Assembly: GCA_001788495.1 (NCBI GenBank)
Contig: MGCF01000126.1
Location: 16,785 to 80,784 of the forward strand
Source: Candidatus Rokubacteria bacterium RIFCSPLOWO2_02_FULL_73_56
Lineage (GTDB): Bacteria > Methylomirabilota > Methylomirabilia > Rokubacteriales > CSP1-6
Direction: 5' to 3'
Length of the DNA: 64,000 nt
The notes under the pieces were generated by a model. The model was not told the origin of the DNA. It saw only the letters and a list, made by a program, of their open reading frames with translations, and made no database searches. Position 1 is the stretch's first letter; every line of letters starts with the position of its first letter. This document shows positions 50,960 through 59,981 of the stretch, one piece after another. Position numbers and translations under genes: made by a program.

Positions 50960-51904
50960 GTGAGCGACAGACCCGACCTCGTCGTCATCGCGGGGCCGAC
51001 CGGCGTCGGCAAGACGGCGGTCGCCGTCGCCCTCGCGGTGCGCGTGCCCATCGAGGTGATCGGCGCCGACTCGCGGCAGGTGTACCGCGGCATGGACGCG
51101 GCGACCGGCAAGCCGACGGCGGCGGAGCGCGCCGCCGTGCCGCACCACCTGATCGACGTCGTGGACCCGGACGACCGCTACCAGGCGGCGCGCTTCCGCG
51201 CCGACGCCGCCCTCCTGATCGACGCGATCCGGGCCCGGGGCCGCCTGCCCGTCGTCGTCGGCGGCACGGGCCTCTACGTCCGCGCCCTCCTGCGCGGCCT
51301 CGACCCGGCCCCGCCGGCCGACCCGGGCTTCCGGCGCGCGCTCGCCACGCTCGCCGCCCGCGAGGGCCGCACCGCGCTCCACGCGCGGCTCTCGGCCGCG
51401 GCGCCCGAGGCGGCGCGCCGGCTGCACCCGAACGACCAGGTGCGCGTCGTGCGCGCGCTCGAGGTGCTGCGCGCGGGCGGCGCCGCGGTGCTCGAGCAGA
51501 CGCGCTGGACGCGGGGCGACGGCCCGTACGCGGTCGCGTACTTCGGGCTCTCGGCGGACCGCGCGGCGCTCGCGCGGCGCCTGCGGGCGCGCGCCGTGGC
51601 GTTCGTGGCGGCGGGGCTCGCGGCCGAGGTCGAGCGGCTGCTCGCGCGGGGCTACGACCCCGCGCTCCCCGCGCTCGGCTCGATCGGCTACCGGGAGTTC
51701 GTCCAGGTCGCGCTCGGGCGGCTCGGGCCCGAGGAGGCGCTCCGCCGCATGCAGCGCGACACGGTGCGGTACGCGAAGCGCCAGGGGACGTGGTTCCGGC
51801 GCGAGCCGGGCGTCAGCTGGCTCGACGTGGACGCGGCCGGCGGCGCGGCGGGCGCGGCGCGCGCGATCGAGGCGGCGCTCCGCGCCCGGGGCGTGCGCGC
51901 GTGA
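50960..51904 (+). CDS. miaA: tRNA dimethylallyltransferase
   Basis: VVIAGPTGVGKTAVAVALA, GADSRQVYRGMDAATGKPT, VGGTGLYVRAL. Confidence 0.95.
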   Translation: MSDRPDLVVIAGPTGVGKTAVAVALAVRVPIEVIGADSRQVYRGMDAATGKPTAAERAAVPHHLIDVVDPDDRYQAARFRADAALLIDAIRARGRLPVVVGGTGLYVRALLRGLDPAPPADPGFRRALATLAAREGRTALHARLSAAAPEAARRLHPNDQVRVVRALEVLRAGGAAVLEQTRWTRGDGPYAVAYFGLSADRAALARRLRARAVAFVAAGLAAEVERLLARGYDPALPALGSIGYREFVQVALGRLGPEEALRRMQRDTVRYAKRQGTWFRREPGVSWLDVDAAGGAAGAARAIEAALRARGVRA

Positions 51905-53184
51905 GGCCCGCCGGCACGCGGGGGCGCGAGCGGACGGTGATCGGCGCGGTGCGGCGGCCCGCGCAGCGCCGCTGGGAGGTCGAGGAGTCGCTCGACGAGC
52001 TCGCGGGCCTCGTCGCGGCCGCGGGCGGCGTCGTCGTGGGCCGCGTGCTCCAGGAGCTGCGCGCGCCGACGCCGGCGTCCTACTTCGGGCGCGGGAAGGT
52101 CGAGGAGATCGGCCGCCTGGCCGCGGAGACCGGCGCGCGCCTGTTCGTCTCGGACGATGCGCTCTCGCCGATCCAGGAGCGGAACATCTCCGAGGCGCTC
52201 CGCCTCAAGGTGATCGACCGGACCGCCCTGATCCTCGACATCTTCGCCCAGCGGGCGCGCTCGAGCGAGGGCAAGCTCCAGGTCGAGCTCGCCCAGCTCA
52301 CGTACCTGCTGCCGCGCCTCGTGGGGCAGTGGACCCACCTCGAGCGCCTGGGCGGTGGCATCGGCACCCGGGGCCCGGGCGAGACCCAGCTCGAGTCCGA
52401 CCGGCGCGTGATCCGACGGCGCGTGATGAAGATCCGCCGCGAGCTCGAGGGGGTGCAGGTGCACCGGCGGCTGCAGCGCGAGGGGCGGCGCCGCGCGGGC
52501 GTGCCGGTGGTCGCGCTCGTCGGCTACACCAACGCGGGCAAGACGACGCTGCTGAACCGCCTGGCCGGCGCCTCGCTCACGGCCGCGGACCGGCTCTTCG
52601 TGACGCTCGACCCGGCCGCGCGCCTCGTCAACGGCGGCGGGCCCGCCTTCATCCTGACCGACACGGTCGGGTTCATCCGCAAGCTCCCGCACGAGCTCGT
52701 CGCGGCGTTCCGCGCGACGCTCGAGGCGCTCAAGGACGCCGACGTCCTGCTCCACGTCGTGGACGCGAGCCACCCCGCGCTCGAGGCCCACCTCGCCGCG
52801 GTCGACGACCTCCTGCGCGAGCTCGAGGTGGCCGATCGGCCCCTCGTGCTCGCGCTCAACAAGGTCGACCGCCTGCCGCCGGGCACGGTGCCGCGGATCG
52901 CCGGGCGCGAGGGCGTCCCGATCTCGGCGGCGACGGGCGAGGGCGTCGCGGCGCTGCTCGCGGCGCTCGCGGCGGCGCTGCCGCCCGTGCGCGCGCTGTC
53001 GCTGCGCATCCCGCACGGCGAGGGGGCCGCGCTCGCGCTCTGCTACGAGGCGGGCCGGGTGCTGGCGCGCGCCGAGGACGCCGAGGCGGTGCGCCTCGAG
53101 GTCGAGGTGCCCGCGCGGCTCCTGGCCCCGCTCGCGCGCTGGGTCGTCCCGTCGCCTGCGGCTCCGGCCGCGGTGCTAGACTGA
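51901..53184 (+). CDS. hflX: GTPase HflX
   Basis: YFGRGKVEEI, FAQRARSSEGKLQVELAQL, GGIGTRGPGETQLE, GYTNAGKTTLLNRL. Confidence 0.95.
   Translation: MRPAGTRGRERTVIGAVRRPAQRRWEVEESLDELAGLVAAAGGVVVGRVLQELRAPTPASYFGRGKVEEIGRLAAETGARLFVSDDALSPIQERNISEALRLKVIDRTALILDIFAQRARSSEGKLQVELAQLTYLLPRLVGQWTHLERLGGGIGTRGPGETQLESDRRVIRRRVMKIRRELEGVQVHRRLQREGRRRAGVPVVALVGYTNAGKTTLLNRLAGASLTAADRLFVTLDPAARLVNGGGPAFILTDTVGFIRKLPHELVAAFRATLEALKDADVLLHVVDASHPALEAHLAAVDDLLRELEVADRPLVLALNKVDRLPPGTVPRIAGREGVPISAATGEGVAALLAALAAALPPVRALSLRIPHGEGAALALCYEAGRVLARAEDAEAVRLEVEVPARLLAPLARWVVPSPAAPAAVLD
53177..53182 (+). promoter_or_regulatory. Candidate extended -10 (TGC-TAGACT) 13 nt before pgsA ATG
   Basis: TGnTAGACT overlapping the hflX stop; no -35 recognised. 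Confidence 0.35.
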
Positions 53185-53195
53185 GGGCCGCCGCC

Positions 53196-53765
53196 ATGGG
53201 GCTCGCGAACTTTCTGACCGTCCTGCGCATCCTGCTGATCCCGGTCTTCGTGTCGCTGCTCGTCTATCGCAAGCCGGGCGCCGCGCTGCTCGTCTTCGCC
53301 GTGGCGGCGCTCACCGACCTGCTCGACGGCTGGGTGGCGCGACGGAGCGGACCGAGCCGGCTCGGCGCGTTCCTCGACCCGATGGCCGACAAGCTCCTGC
53401 TCACGGCGTCGTTCGTCACGCTGACCTACATGCGGGTGCTGCCGTTCTGGATCGCCGCGGTCGTGCTCAGCCGCGACGTGATCCTGGTCGTCGGCGCGCT
53501 GCTGATCCACATGCTGGGCGGCCGGCTCCACCCGCGGCCGACGCTCGCGGGCAAGCTCGCCACGTTCTTCCAGGTCCTGGTCGTGCTCTCGGGGCTGCTC
53601 GCGCGCTACTTCCGCCTGCCCCTGGCCCCCCGCGCGATCATCTGGCTCGCCGCGGCGTTCACGATCGTCTCGGGGCTCCAGTACATCGTCCAGGGCATGC
53701 GCCTGCTGAACGCGGCGCACGGCGCCACACCCGAGGAGGACCGTGAGAGCGCGTATTACCGCTGA
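53196..53765 (+). CDS. pgsA: CDP-diacylglycerol--glycerol-3-phosphate 3-phosphatidyltransferase family protein
   Basis: NFLTVLRILLIPVF; DLLDGWVARRSGPSRLGAFLDPMADK (CDP-alcohol phosphotransferase motif). Confidence 0.9.
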   Translation: MGLANFLTVLRILLIPVFVSLLVYRKPGAALLVFAVAALTDLLDGWVARRSGPSRLGAFLDPMADKLLLTASFVTLTYMRVLPFWIAAVVLSRDVILVVGALLIHMLGGRLHPRPTLAGKLATFFQVLVVLSGLLARYFRLPLAPRAIIWLAAAFTIVSGLQYIVQGMRLLNAAHGATPEEDRESAYYR

Positions 53766-55071
53766 GGGCGTCGTGGTCGCGGCCGTGCGGGCCGGCAGCC
53801 CGGCGGCGCGCGGCGGGCTCGTCGCGGGCGACCGGATCGTCGCCGTCAACGCCCAGCCCGTGCGCGACGCGATCGACTTCCAGTTCCACGCGGGCAGCGC
53901 GCGCCTGGAGCTCGCGGTCGAGCGCGCGGCGTGCGGTGCGCCGGCGGCGTCCGTCCGGCTCGCGCTCGCGCGCCGCGGCCCCGACCTGGGCCTCGAGCTC
54001 GCGGCGCCGCGCCCGGGCGAGATCGCGACGTGCGCGAACAAGTGCGTGTTCTGCTTCGTCCACCAGCTGCCGAAGGGGCTGCGGCGGAGCCTCTACGTGA
54101 AGGACGACGACTTCCGCCTCTCCTTCCTGCACGGCAACTACATCACGCTCACGGACCTCGCCGAGGCGGAGCTCGCGCGGATCGTCGAGCAGCGCCTCTC
54201 GCCGCTCTACGTCTCCGTCCACGCGACCGACCCGGCCCTGCGGCACCGGCTGCTCGGCGGGCCCCGCGGCTCGGCCGAGATCCTGCCGCGGCTCGAGCGG
54301 CTCGCGAAGGCGGGGATCCGGATGCACGCGCAGGTGGTGCTCTGTCCCGGCTGGAACGACGGCGCGCACCTGGAGCGGACCGTCGCCGAGCTCGCGCCGC
54401 TGCACCCGCACGTCGCGACCACCGCGATCGTTCCCGTCGGGCTCACGCGGCACCGGGAGCGGCTGCCCGCGCTCCGGAGCCTGGCGGCGGACGAGGCGCG
54501 CTCGCTCGTGGCGACCGCGGAGGCCTGGCAGCGGGGCTTCCTCGCGACGCTCGGCAGCCGCTTCGTGTTCCTCGCCGACGAGATCTACCTGCTCGCGAAC
54601 CGCCCCCTGCCGCCCGCGGGCGCCTACGAGGGCTTCCCGATCGCCGAGGACGGCGTGGGCCTCGTGCGCCGCTTCGAGGACGGCTTCGCGCGCGCGGGGG
54701 CCCGCCGCCGGGGCCGGGCCCGCGCCGTCACCGTGGTGACGGGGGAGCTGTTCGCGCCGCGCCTGGCGCGGCTCCTCGCGGCGGCGGGCCTCGCGCCGGC
54801 CCGCGTGCGGGTCGCGGCGGTGCCGAACGAGCTCTTCGGGCGCGCGATCGGCGTGGCCGGCCTGCTGACCGGCGGCGACATCCAGCGCGCGCTCGCGGCG
54901 CGCCCCGAGCTCGGCGAGGCCGTGCTCGTGCCGGCCGTCGCGCTGCGCGACGTCGGCGGCGTCTTCCTCGACGATCGCACGCCCGCCGACCTGGCGCGCG
55001 ACCTCGGCGTCGGGGTCGAGGTCGTCGAGCCGGCGCCGGGCGCGCTGCTGCGGGCCATCCACGGCGCCTGA
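53743..55071 (+). CDS. PDZ-DUF512 Fe-S/radical SAM-like protein
   Basis: PDZ-like N-terminus; CANKCVFCFVHQLPKGLRRSLYVKDDDFRLSFLHGNYITLTDL; VTGELFAP. Confidence 0.9.
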   Translation: MRARITAEGVVVAAVRAGSPAARGGLVAGDRIVAVNAQPVRDAIDFQFHAGSARLELAVERAACGAPAASVRLALARRGPDLGLELAAPRPGEIATCANKCVFCFVHQLPKGLRRSLYVKDDDFRLSFLHGNYITLTDLAEAELARIVEQRLSPLYVSVHATDPALRHRLLGGPRGSAEILPRLERLAKAGIRMHAQVVLCPGWNDGAHLERTVAELAPLHPHVATTAIVPVGLTRHRERLPALRSLAADEARSLVATAEAWQRGFLATLGSRFVFLADEIYLLANRPLPPAGAYEGFPIAEDGVGLVRRFEDGFARAGARRRGRARAVTVVTGELFAPRLARLLAAAGLAPARVRVAAVPNELFGRAIGVAGLLTGGDIQRALAARPELGEAVLVPAVALRDVGGVFLDDRTPADLARDLGVGVEVVEPAPGALLRAIHGA

Positions 55072-55084
55072 CGGGACGCGGCCG

Positions 55085-56443
55085 ATGGCGCGCGGAGGCG
55101 CCGGACCCGTGATCGCGATCGTCGGGCGGCCGAACGTCGGCAAGTCCACGCTCTTCAACCGTCTCGTCGGGCGGCGCCAGGCGCTCGTGCGCGACGTCCC
55201 CGGCGTCACCCGCGACCGGCTCTACGGGCAGGTGAGCTTCGAGCGCTGGCAGGCGACGCTCATCGACACGGGCGGCTTCGACCCCTCGTCCGCGGAGCCG
55301 CTGATCGAGGGCGTCCGCCGCCAGGTGCTCACCGCGGTGGAGGAGGCCGACCTCGTCCTGTTCGTGGTGGACGCGCGCGAGGGCCCGACCGCGCTCGACG
55401 AGGAGATCGCGCGCCACCTGCGGCGGGCGAACCGCCCGGTCGTCGTCGCGGCCAACAAGGTGGACGGGCCCGCGCAGGCGGCCGCGCTCGGCGAGCTCTG
55501 GCGCCTGGGCTTCGGCGAGCCCGTGCCCGTCTCCGCCGAGCACGGGCGCGGCGCCGCCGAGCTGCTCGAGACGCTGCGCGCGCGCGCGGGCGCGGGCGCC
55601 GCGCCGCCCGCCCGCGCCGAGGCGCCCGTTCACGTCGCGGTCGTCGGCCGCCCGAACGTCGGCAAGTCCTCGCTCGTCAACGCGATGATCGGCGCCGAGC
55701 GCGTGCTCGTCCACGAGGCGCCGGGGACGACGCGCGACGCCGTGGACACGACGCTCGTCTACGACGGGCGCACGTACGTGCTCGTCGACACGGCGGGGAT
55801 CCGCCGCAAGGGGCGCGTGCAGGAGGTGCTGGAGAAGCTCGCGGTCGTGATGGCGCTCCGGAGCCTCGAGCGCTGCCAGGTGGCGCTGGTCGTGCTCGAC
55901 GCCGCCGAGGGTATCACGGCGCAGGACGCGCACATCGCCGGCTACGCGCACGAGGCCGGCCGCGCGAGCGTGGTCGTCGTCAACAAGTGGGATCTGGTGC
56001 CGCACGGCATGGTCCGCCGCGCCGAGGTGGTCGAGCAGATCCGCGACCGGCTGCCGTTCCTCGATTACGCGCCGGTGTGCTTCACCGCCGCCGTGCGCGG
56101 CGAGGGGATCCGCGAGCTGTTCGCGACGGTGGACCAGGTCGCGGCCGAGGCGCGGCGCCGGCTGCCGGCCGCCGCCGTGACCGAGACGCTGCGCGCGGCG
56201 ATCGCCCGGCGGCCGATCTCGATCCGGGGCGCGCCGCTCACGCTCGTGTCGGCCTCGCAGGTGAGCGCGGGCCCGCCGACGTTCGCCCTCGCGGTGAACC
56301 GCCCCGACGGGATCCACTTCTCGTACGCGCGCTACCTGGCCAAGTCGCTCCGGTTCGCCTTCGGCCTGCCCGGCTCGCCGATCCGGCTCTCGTTCCGCAA
56401 GGGGACGACGCCGCGCGCGCGGGCGCGCGGGGTCCGCCGGTGA
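55085..56443 (+). CDS. der: Ribosome biogenesis GTPase Der (EngA)
   Basis: Two tandem GTPase domains GRPNVGKSTLFNRL and GRPNVGKSSLVNAM; KH-like C-terminus. Confidence 0.96.
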   Translation: MARGGAGPVIAIVGRPNVGKSTLFNRLVGRRQALVRDVPGVTRDRLYGQVSFERWQATLIDTGGFDPSSAEPLIEGVRRQVLTAVEEADLVLFVVDAREGPTALDEEIARHLRRANRPVVVAANKVDGPAQAAALGELWRLGFGEPVPVSAEHGRGAAELLETLRARAGAGAAPPARAEAPVHVAVVGRPNVGKSSLVNAMIGAERVLVHEAPGTTRDAVDTTLVYDGRTYVLVDTAGIRRKGRVQEVLEKLAVVMALRSLERCQVALVVLDAAEGITAQDAHIAGYAHEAGRASVVVVNKWDLVPHGMVRRAEVVEQIRDRLPFLDYAPVCFTAAVRGEGIRELFATVDQVAAEARRRLPAAAVTETLRAAIARRPISIRGAPLTLVSASQVSAGPPTFALAVNRPDGIHFSYARYLAKSLRFAFGLPGSPIRLSFRKGTTPRARARGVRR

Positions 56444-57372
56444 GGCGCCGGCGGCGGGGCCGGGGCGCGGGCGCGGTCGTGGCGCTCGTCCTGCTCGTGC
56501 TCGCCGCCGGCGCGGCGGTGCTGCTCTCGAACCCGCGCCACCGCGCGTTCTACCTCGGGCTCCTGACCCGGGAGGCGCCGGCGCCGGGCGCCCGGGACGC
56601 GCTCGACCGGCCGCGGTTCCGCCTGCCGGCGCCGCCCGGATTCGCGGAGGGGCCGAGCGCGCCGGCGGTCGCGCCGACCGCGGCCGTCGCGCCGGGGCAC
56701 CGCGTGCCGCTGGCCGACCCGGCCGGGTTCATCCGCGTGCCGGTCGCCGACCGGGTGCCCTTCCGCCTGCCGGCCGAGGGCGTGCCCGCGGGGTGGGAGC
56801 TCAGGGAGTTCACGGGGCGCGCGGCCCTCGAGCTGGTCCGGGCGGAGCCGGGGCTCGCGCTGCGGCTGCGCAGCGTGCACGCCTCGTTCGCGCTCTACCG
56901 TGACGTCATCGTGGATCTTCGCGAGCACCCCTTCCTGGCCTGGTCGTGGAGGGTCGTGCGCCTGCCCGCCGGCGGCGACGTCCGCCAGCGCGTCACCGAC
57001 GACGAGGCCGCGCAGGTCTACGTGATCTTCCCCCGGTGGCCGTCGCCGCTCACCGCGAGCGACGTGCTCGGCTACGTGTGGGACGCCCGCGCGCCCGTGG
57101 GCACGCAGCTCGTGAGCCCGGCAGCGGGCAACGTCCGGGTCGTCGTCGTGGCGTCGGGGCGCGTGGGGCTCGACGCCTGGCAGCGCCAGGAGCGGAACGT
57201 GGCGGCCGACTATCTCGCACTGTTCGGGCGCCAGGCGCCGCGCGTCGGGCAGGTCGCGCTGATGATCGACAGTGACGACACGCGCGGCGAGGCCGAGGCG
57301 CTCTTCGGCGACCTGGTCTTTTCCCGGAAACCCGGAGAACGCACGGAAACCCCAACGTCTATGCTACGATGA
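56440..57372 (+). CDS. DUF3047 domain-containing membrane-anchored/exported protein
   Basis: N-terminal TM; FLAWSWRVVRLPAGGDVRQRVTDDEAAQVYVIFP...DVLGYVWD. Confidence 0.78.
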   Translation: MRRRRRGRGAGAVVALVLLVLAAGAAVLLSNPRHRAFYLGLLTREAPAPGARDALDRPRFRLPAPPGFAEGPSAPAVAPTAAVAPGHRVPLADPAGFIRVPVADRVPFRLPAEGVPAGWELREFTGRAALELVRAEPGLALRLRSVHASFALYRDVIVDLREHPFLAWSWRVVRLPAGGDVRQRVTDDEAAQVYVIFPRWPSPLTASDVLGYVWDARAPVGTQLVSPAAGNVRVVVVASGRVGLDAWQRQERNVAADYLALFGRQAPRVGQVALMIDSDDTRGEAEALFGDLVFSRKPGERTETPTSMLR

Positions 57373-57377
57373 CGCGC

Positions 57378-58403
57378 ATGGTTGGGGACAATCGTCCAGG
57401 CGACGAGCCGGAAAGCGACATGTACGAAGACGAACCGCCGCGGTCGATCTTCTCGGCGGTCTGGTTCCGCGTCGTCGTGGTCGTGGTCGTGCTCGGCGTG
57501 ATCGCCGCCGTCGCCGTGCCCTACGTGCTCGACTGGGTGAGCCCGACGAGCGTGAAGATCGCCCGGCCGAAGCCGCCGACGCCCGCCGCGCGGCCGCCTG
57601 CGGCAACACCCGCTCCGCCCGCGCCGCCGCCGGCCGCCGCGCCCGCGCCTGCCGCACCCATGCCGCCGCCCGCCGCCGCGCCGATGCCCGCGCCCGCGGC
57701 GCCCGAGAAGGTCGTCGCTGCGAAGCCCGCGGCGGAGAAGCCGGTCGCCACCGCGCCGGCTCCCGCGAAGGCGCAGGCGCCGACCGCGGCGACGCCGGCG
57801 GCGCCCGCGGCGAAGAAGCCCGCGGCGCCGGCCCGGCGCGCGGCGAAGGCGGCGCCGAAGGGCGCCGCGACGAAGGTCACCGCCGGCACGGGCACGTACT
57901 GGGTGCAGGTCGGCGCCTTCCGGGAGGCCGCCGCCGCCTCGCGCGTGGCCGGGCAGCTGCGCGCGCGGAAGTACACGGTCGAGGAATCGCTGGCCGGGAC
58001 CGCGGCCACCCCCGCGCCGGGCGGCCGCGCGCCCGCGAGCGGCACCGACCTCTACGACATCTTCGTCTCGGGCGGCTCCGCGGCGGAGATCAACGCCAGG
58101 CTCGCCGCCAGGGGGCTCGCTGCCGAGGCCGCGGCGGGCGGCGCCGTCGTGAAGCCGAGCCTGCCGCTGCGGGACGCGGTCGCGCTGTCGAAGGACCTCG
58201 CCGGTGCGGGCATGAAGGTGCAGGTCAAGCGGGCGGGTGGCGCGGCGGCGGGCGCCCCGGCGCCGGCCGTCACGGCCGCCGCGGGGGAGGCGCTGCACCG
58301 CGTGCGCGTCGGCCCGTACCCCGACCGTGCCGCCGCGCGTGCGGCGCTCCGCGAGCTCGAGGCCGCCGGCTTCAAGCCCTACATCGCGCGGGAAGGCCGC
58401 TGA
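57378..58403 (+). CDS. SPOR-domain protein with N-terminal TM and Pro/Ala-rich linker (alternative upstream ATG at 57369)
   Basis: Single TM (VVVVVVVLGVIAAVAVPYVL), P/A-rich linker, repeats YWVQVGAFREAAAASRVAGQLRARKYTV and HRVRVGPYPDRAAARAALREL. Confidence 0.85.
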   Translation: MVGDNRPGDEPESDMYEDEPPRSIFSAVWFRVVVVVVVLGVIAAVAVPYVLDWVSPTSVKIARPKPPTPAARPPAATPAPPAPPPAAAPAPAAPMPPPAAAPMPAPAAPEKVVAAKPAAEKPVATAPAPAKAQAPTAATPAAPAAKKPAAPARRAAKAAPKGAATKVTAGTGTYWVQVGAFREAAAASRVAGQLRARKYTVEESLAGTAATPAPGGRAPASGTDLYDIFVSGGSAAEINARLAARGLAAEAAAGGAVVKPSLPLRDAVALSKDLAGAGMKVQVKRAGGAAAGAPAPAVTAAAGEALHRVRVGPYPDRAAARAALRELEAAGFKPYIAREGR

Positions 58404-58437
58404 GCGAGCCTGTGTCCCGAGGAGGTGAGGCCCCACC

Positions 58438-58713
58438 GTGACGAAGAACGACCTGGTGAACGCCGTCGCCGCGCACGGTCTGTCGAAGCGGCAATCCGCG
58501 TCCGTGGTGGAGTCGGTCTTCGACATCATCTTCCGGTGCTTCGAGAAGGGCGAGGACGTGAAGATCGTGGGCTTCGGCCACTTTCGCATCCGTCGCAAGG
58601 CGTCGCGGCGCGGGCGGAATCCGCAGACGGGCGACTCGATCGAGATCACCGCCCGGAAGGTGCTGACCTTCAAGCCGAGCAAGGGGCTCAAGCAACGGAT
58701 CAACACGCGGTAG
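58438..58713 (+). CDS. HU/IHF-family DNA-binding protein (IHF alpha-like)
   Basis: VTKNDLVNAVAAHGLSKRQSASVVESVFDIIF...GFGHFRIRRKASRRGRNPQTG; SD GGAGG upstream. Confidence 0.94.
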   Translation: MTKNDLVNAVAAHGLSKRQSASVVESVFDIIFRCFEKGEDVKIVGFGHFRIRRKASRRGRNPQTGDSIEITARKVLTFKPSKGLKQRINTR

Positions 58714-58718
58714 GGGCC

Positions 58719-59075
58719 ACGACGGCGGACGTCGCCGAGAAGCTCTACTACCGGATCGGCGAGGTCGAGGCGCTCTCCGGCGTGCCGTCGTACGTCCTGC
58801 GGTACTGGGAGTCGGAGTTCAAGCTGCTCCGTCCGAAGAAGAACCCGGCGGGACAGCGCCTCTATCGCCGGCGCGACCTCGAGCTGGTCCAGCGGATCAA
58901 GGCGCTCCTTTACGAGGAGCGGCTGACGCTCGAGGGGGCCAAGAAGCGCCTGCTCGCCGAGTCGCGGCGCTCGACCGAGCAGCTCGATCTCGGCATGCGG
59001 GAGGCCGCGTACGCGGACGCGCTGCGACGCGTCCGCGAGCGGCTCCTGGCGCTGCGCGCGCGACTGACTTCTTGA
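58719..59075 (+). CDS. MerR-family transcriptional regulator; start codon uncertain (candidate ACG at 58719 or 58722)
   Basis: KLYYRIGEVEALSGVPSYVLRYWESEFKLLRPKKNPAGQRLYRRRDLELVQRIK; frame open but no ATG/GTG/TTG at the expected start. Confidence 0.85.
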   Translation, partial: TTADVAEKLYYRIGEVEALSGVPSYVLRYWESEFKLLRPKKNPAGQRLYRRRDLELVQRIKALLYEERLTLEGAKKRLLAESRRSTEQLDLGMREAAYADALRRVRERLLALRARLTS

Positions 59076-59100
59076 AGGGCCGGTCGCTTTCTGCGACAAT
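59072..59100 (+). promoter_or_regulatory. Candidate promoter for tRNA-Pro (TTGAAG-N17-GACAAT)
   Basis: 17-bp spacer, -10 ends 12 bp before the tRNA. Confidence 0.5.
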
Positions 59101-59112
59101 TCGAGACCGGGT

Positions 59113-59189
<77 letters not shown>

Positions 59190-59201
59190 ATTTTCGCCCC
59201 A

Positions 59202-59981
59202 ATGCCTGTCCTGCTCCTCACCAACGATGACGGGGTGCACGCGTCCGGGCTCCAGGCGCTGGCCGAGGCGCTCGCGGAGCTGGGCGAGGCGCACGTCCTG
59301 GCGCCGGAGCGCGAGCAGAGCGCCTGCGGCCACGCGCTGACCCTGCACCGGCCGCTCCGCGTGGCGCGGCTGGGCGAGCGCCGCTTCGCCGTCAACGGCA
59401 CCCCGTCGGACTGCGTGAACCTCGGCGTGCTCGGCTTCCTGCCCGAGCGCCCGGTGCTGGTCGTCGCCGGCGTCAACCACGGCTCGAACCTCGGCGACGA
59501 CGTCACGTACTCGGGCACCGTGTCGGCGGCGATGGAGGGGACGCTGCTCGGCGTGCCGTCGATCGCCGTGTCGCTGGCCGAGGGCGGGGACTTCGCCGGG
59601 GCGGCGCGCGTGGCGCGGCAGGTCGCGGCGCGGGTGCTCGTGGAGGGGCTGCCGCGGAAGACCCTGCTCAACGTCAACGTGCCCGCGGGGACGCCGCGCG
59701 GGATCCGCGTGACGCGCCTGGGCCACCGGGTCTACAGCGAGAAGATCGTCGAGCAGAGCGACCCGCGCGGGCGGACGCACTACTGGATCGGCGCGGGCGA
59801 GGCCACGTGGGAGGACCTCGAGGGGACCGACATGGGCGCGCTGCACGAGGGCTACGTGTCGGTCACGCCGCTGCACCTCGACCTCACCGACCACCGCGCC
59901 CTCGCGCGGCTCGCCGACTGGCCCGCGCGCCTCGTGCCGCGCCCGCGGGGGCCGGCGCGCGCGCGGCCGCCGAGGGAGTAG
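59202..59981 (+). CDS. surE: 5'/3'-nucleotidase SurE
   Basis: VLLLTNDDGVHASGLQAL; NGTPSDCVNLG; GVNHGSNLGDDVTYSGTVSAAMEG. Confidence 0.96.
   Translation: MPVLLLTNDDGVHASGLQALAEALAELGEAHVLAPEREQSACGHALTLHRPLRVARLGERRFAVNGTPSDCVNLGVLGFLPERPVLVVAGVNHGSNLGDDVTYSGTVSAAMEGTLLGVPSIAVSLAEGGDFAGAARVARQVAARVLVEGLPRKTLLNVNVPAGTPRGIRVTRLGHRVYSEKIVEQSDPRGRTHYWIGAGEATWEDLEGTDMGALHEGYVSVTPLHLDLTDHRALARLADWPARLVPRPRGPARARPPRE

Noticed and set aside
57590-57870. Pro/Ala-rich tract as a tandem repeat element
   Set aside because: Ordinary low-complexity linker between TM helix and SPOR repeats
58700-58720. Programmed frameshift fusing IHF to MerR instead of a separate start
   Set aside because: No slippery heptamer or stimulatory signal; -1 shift at GCGGT is implausible; separate IHF and MerR proteins are the norm
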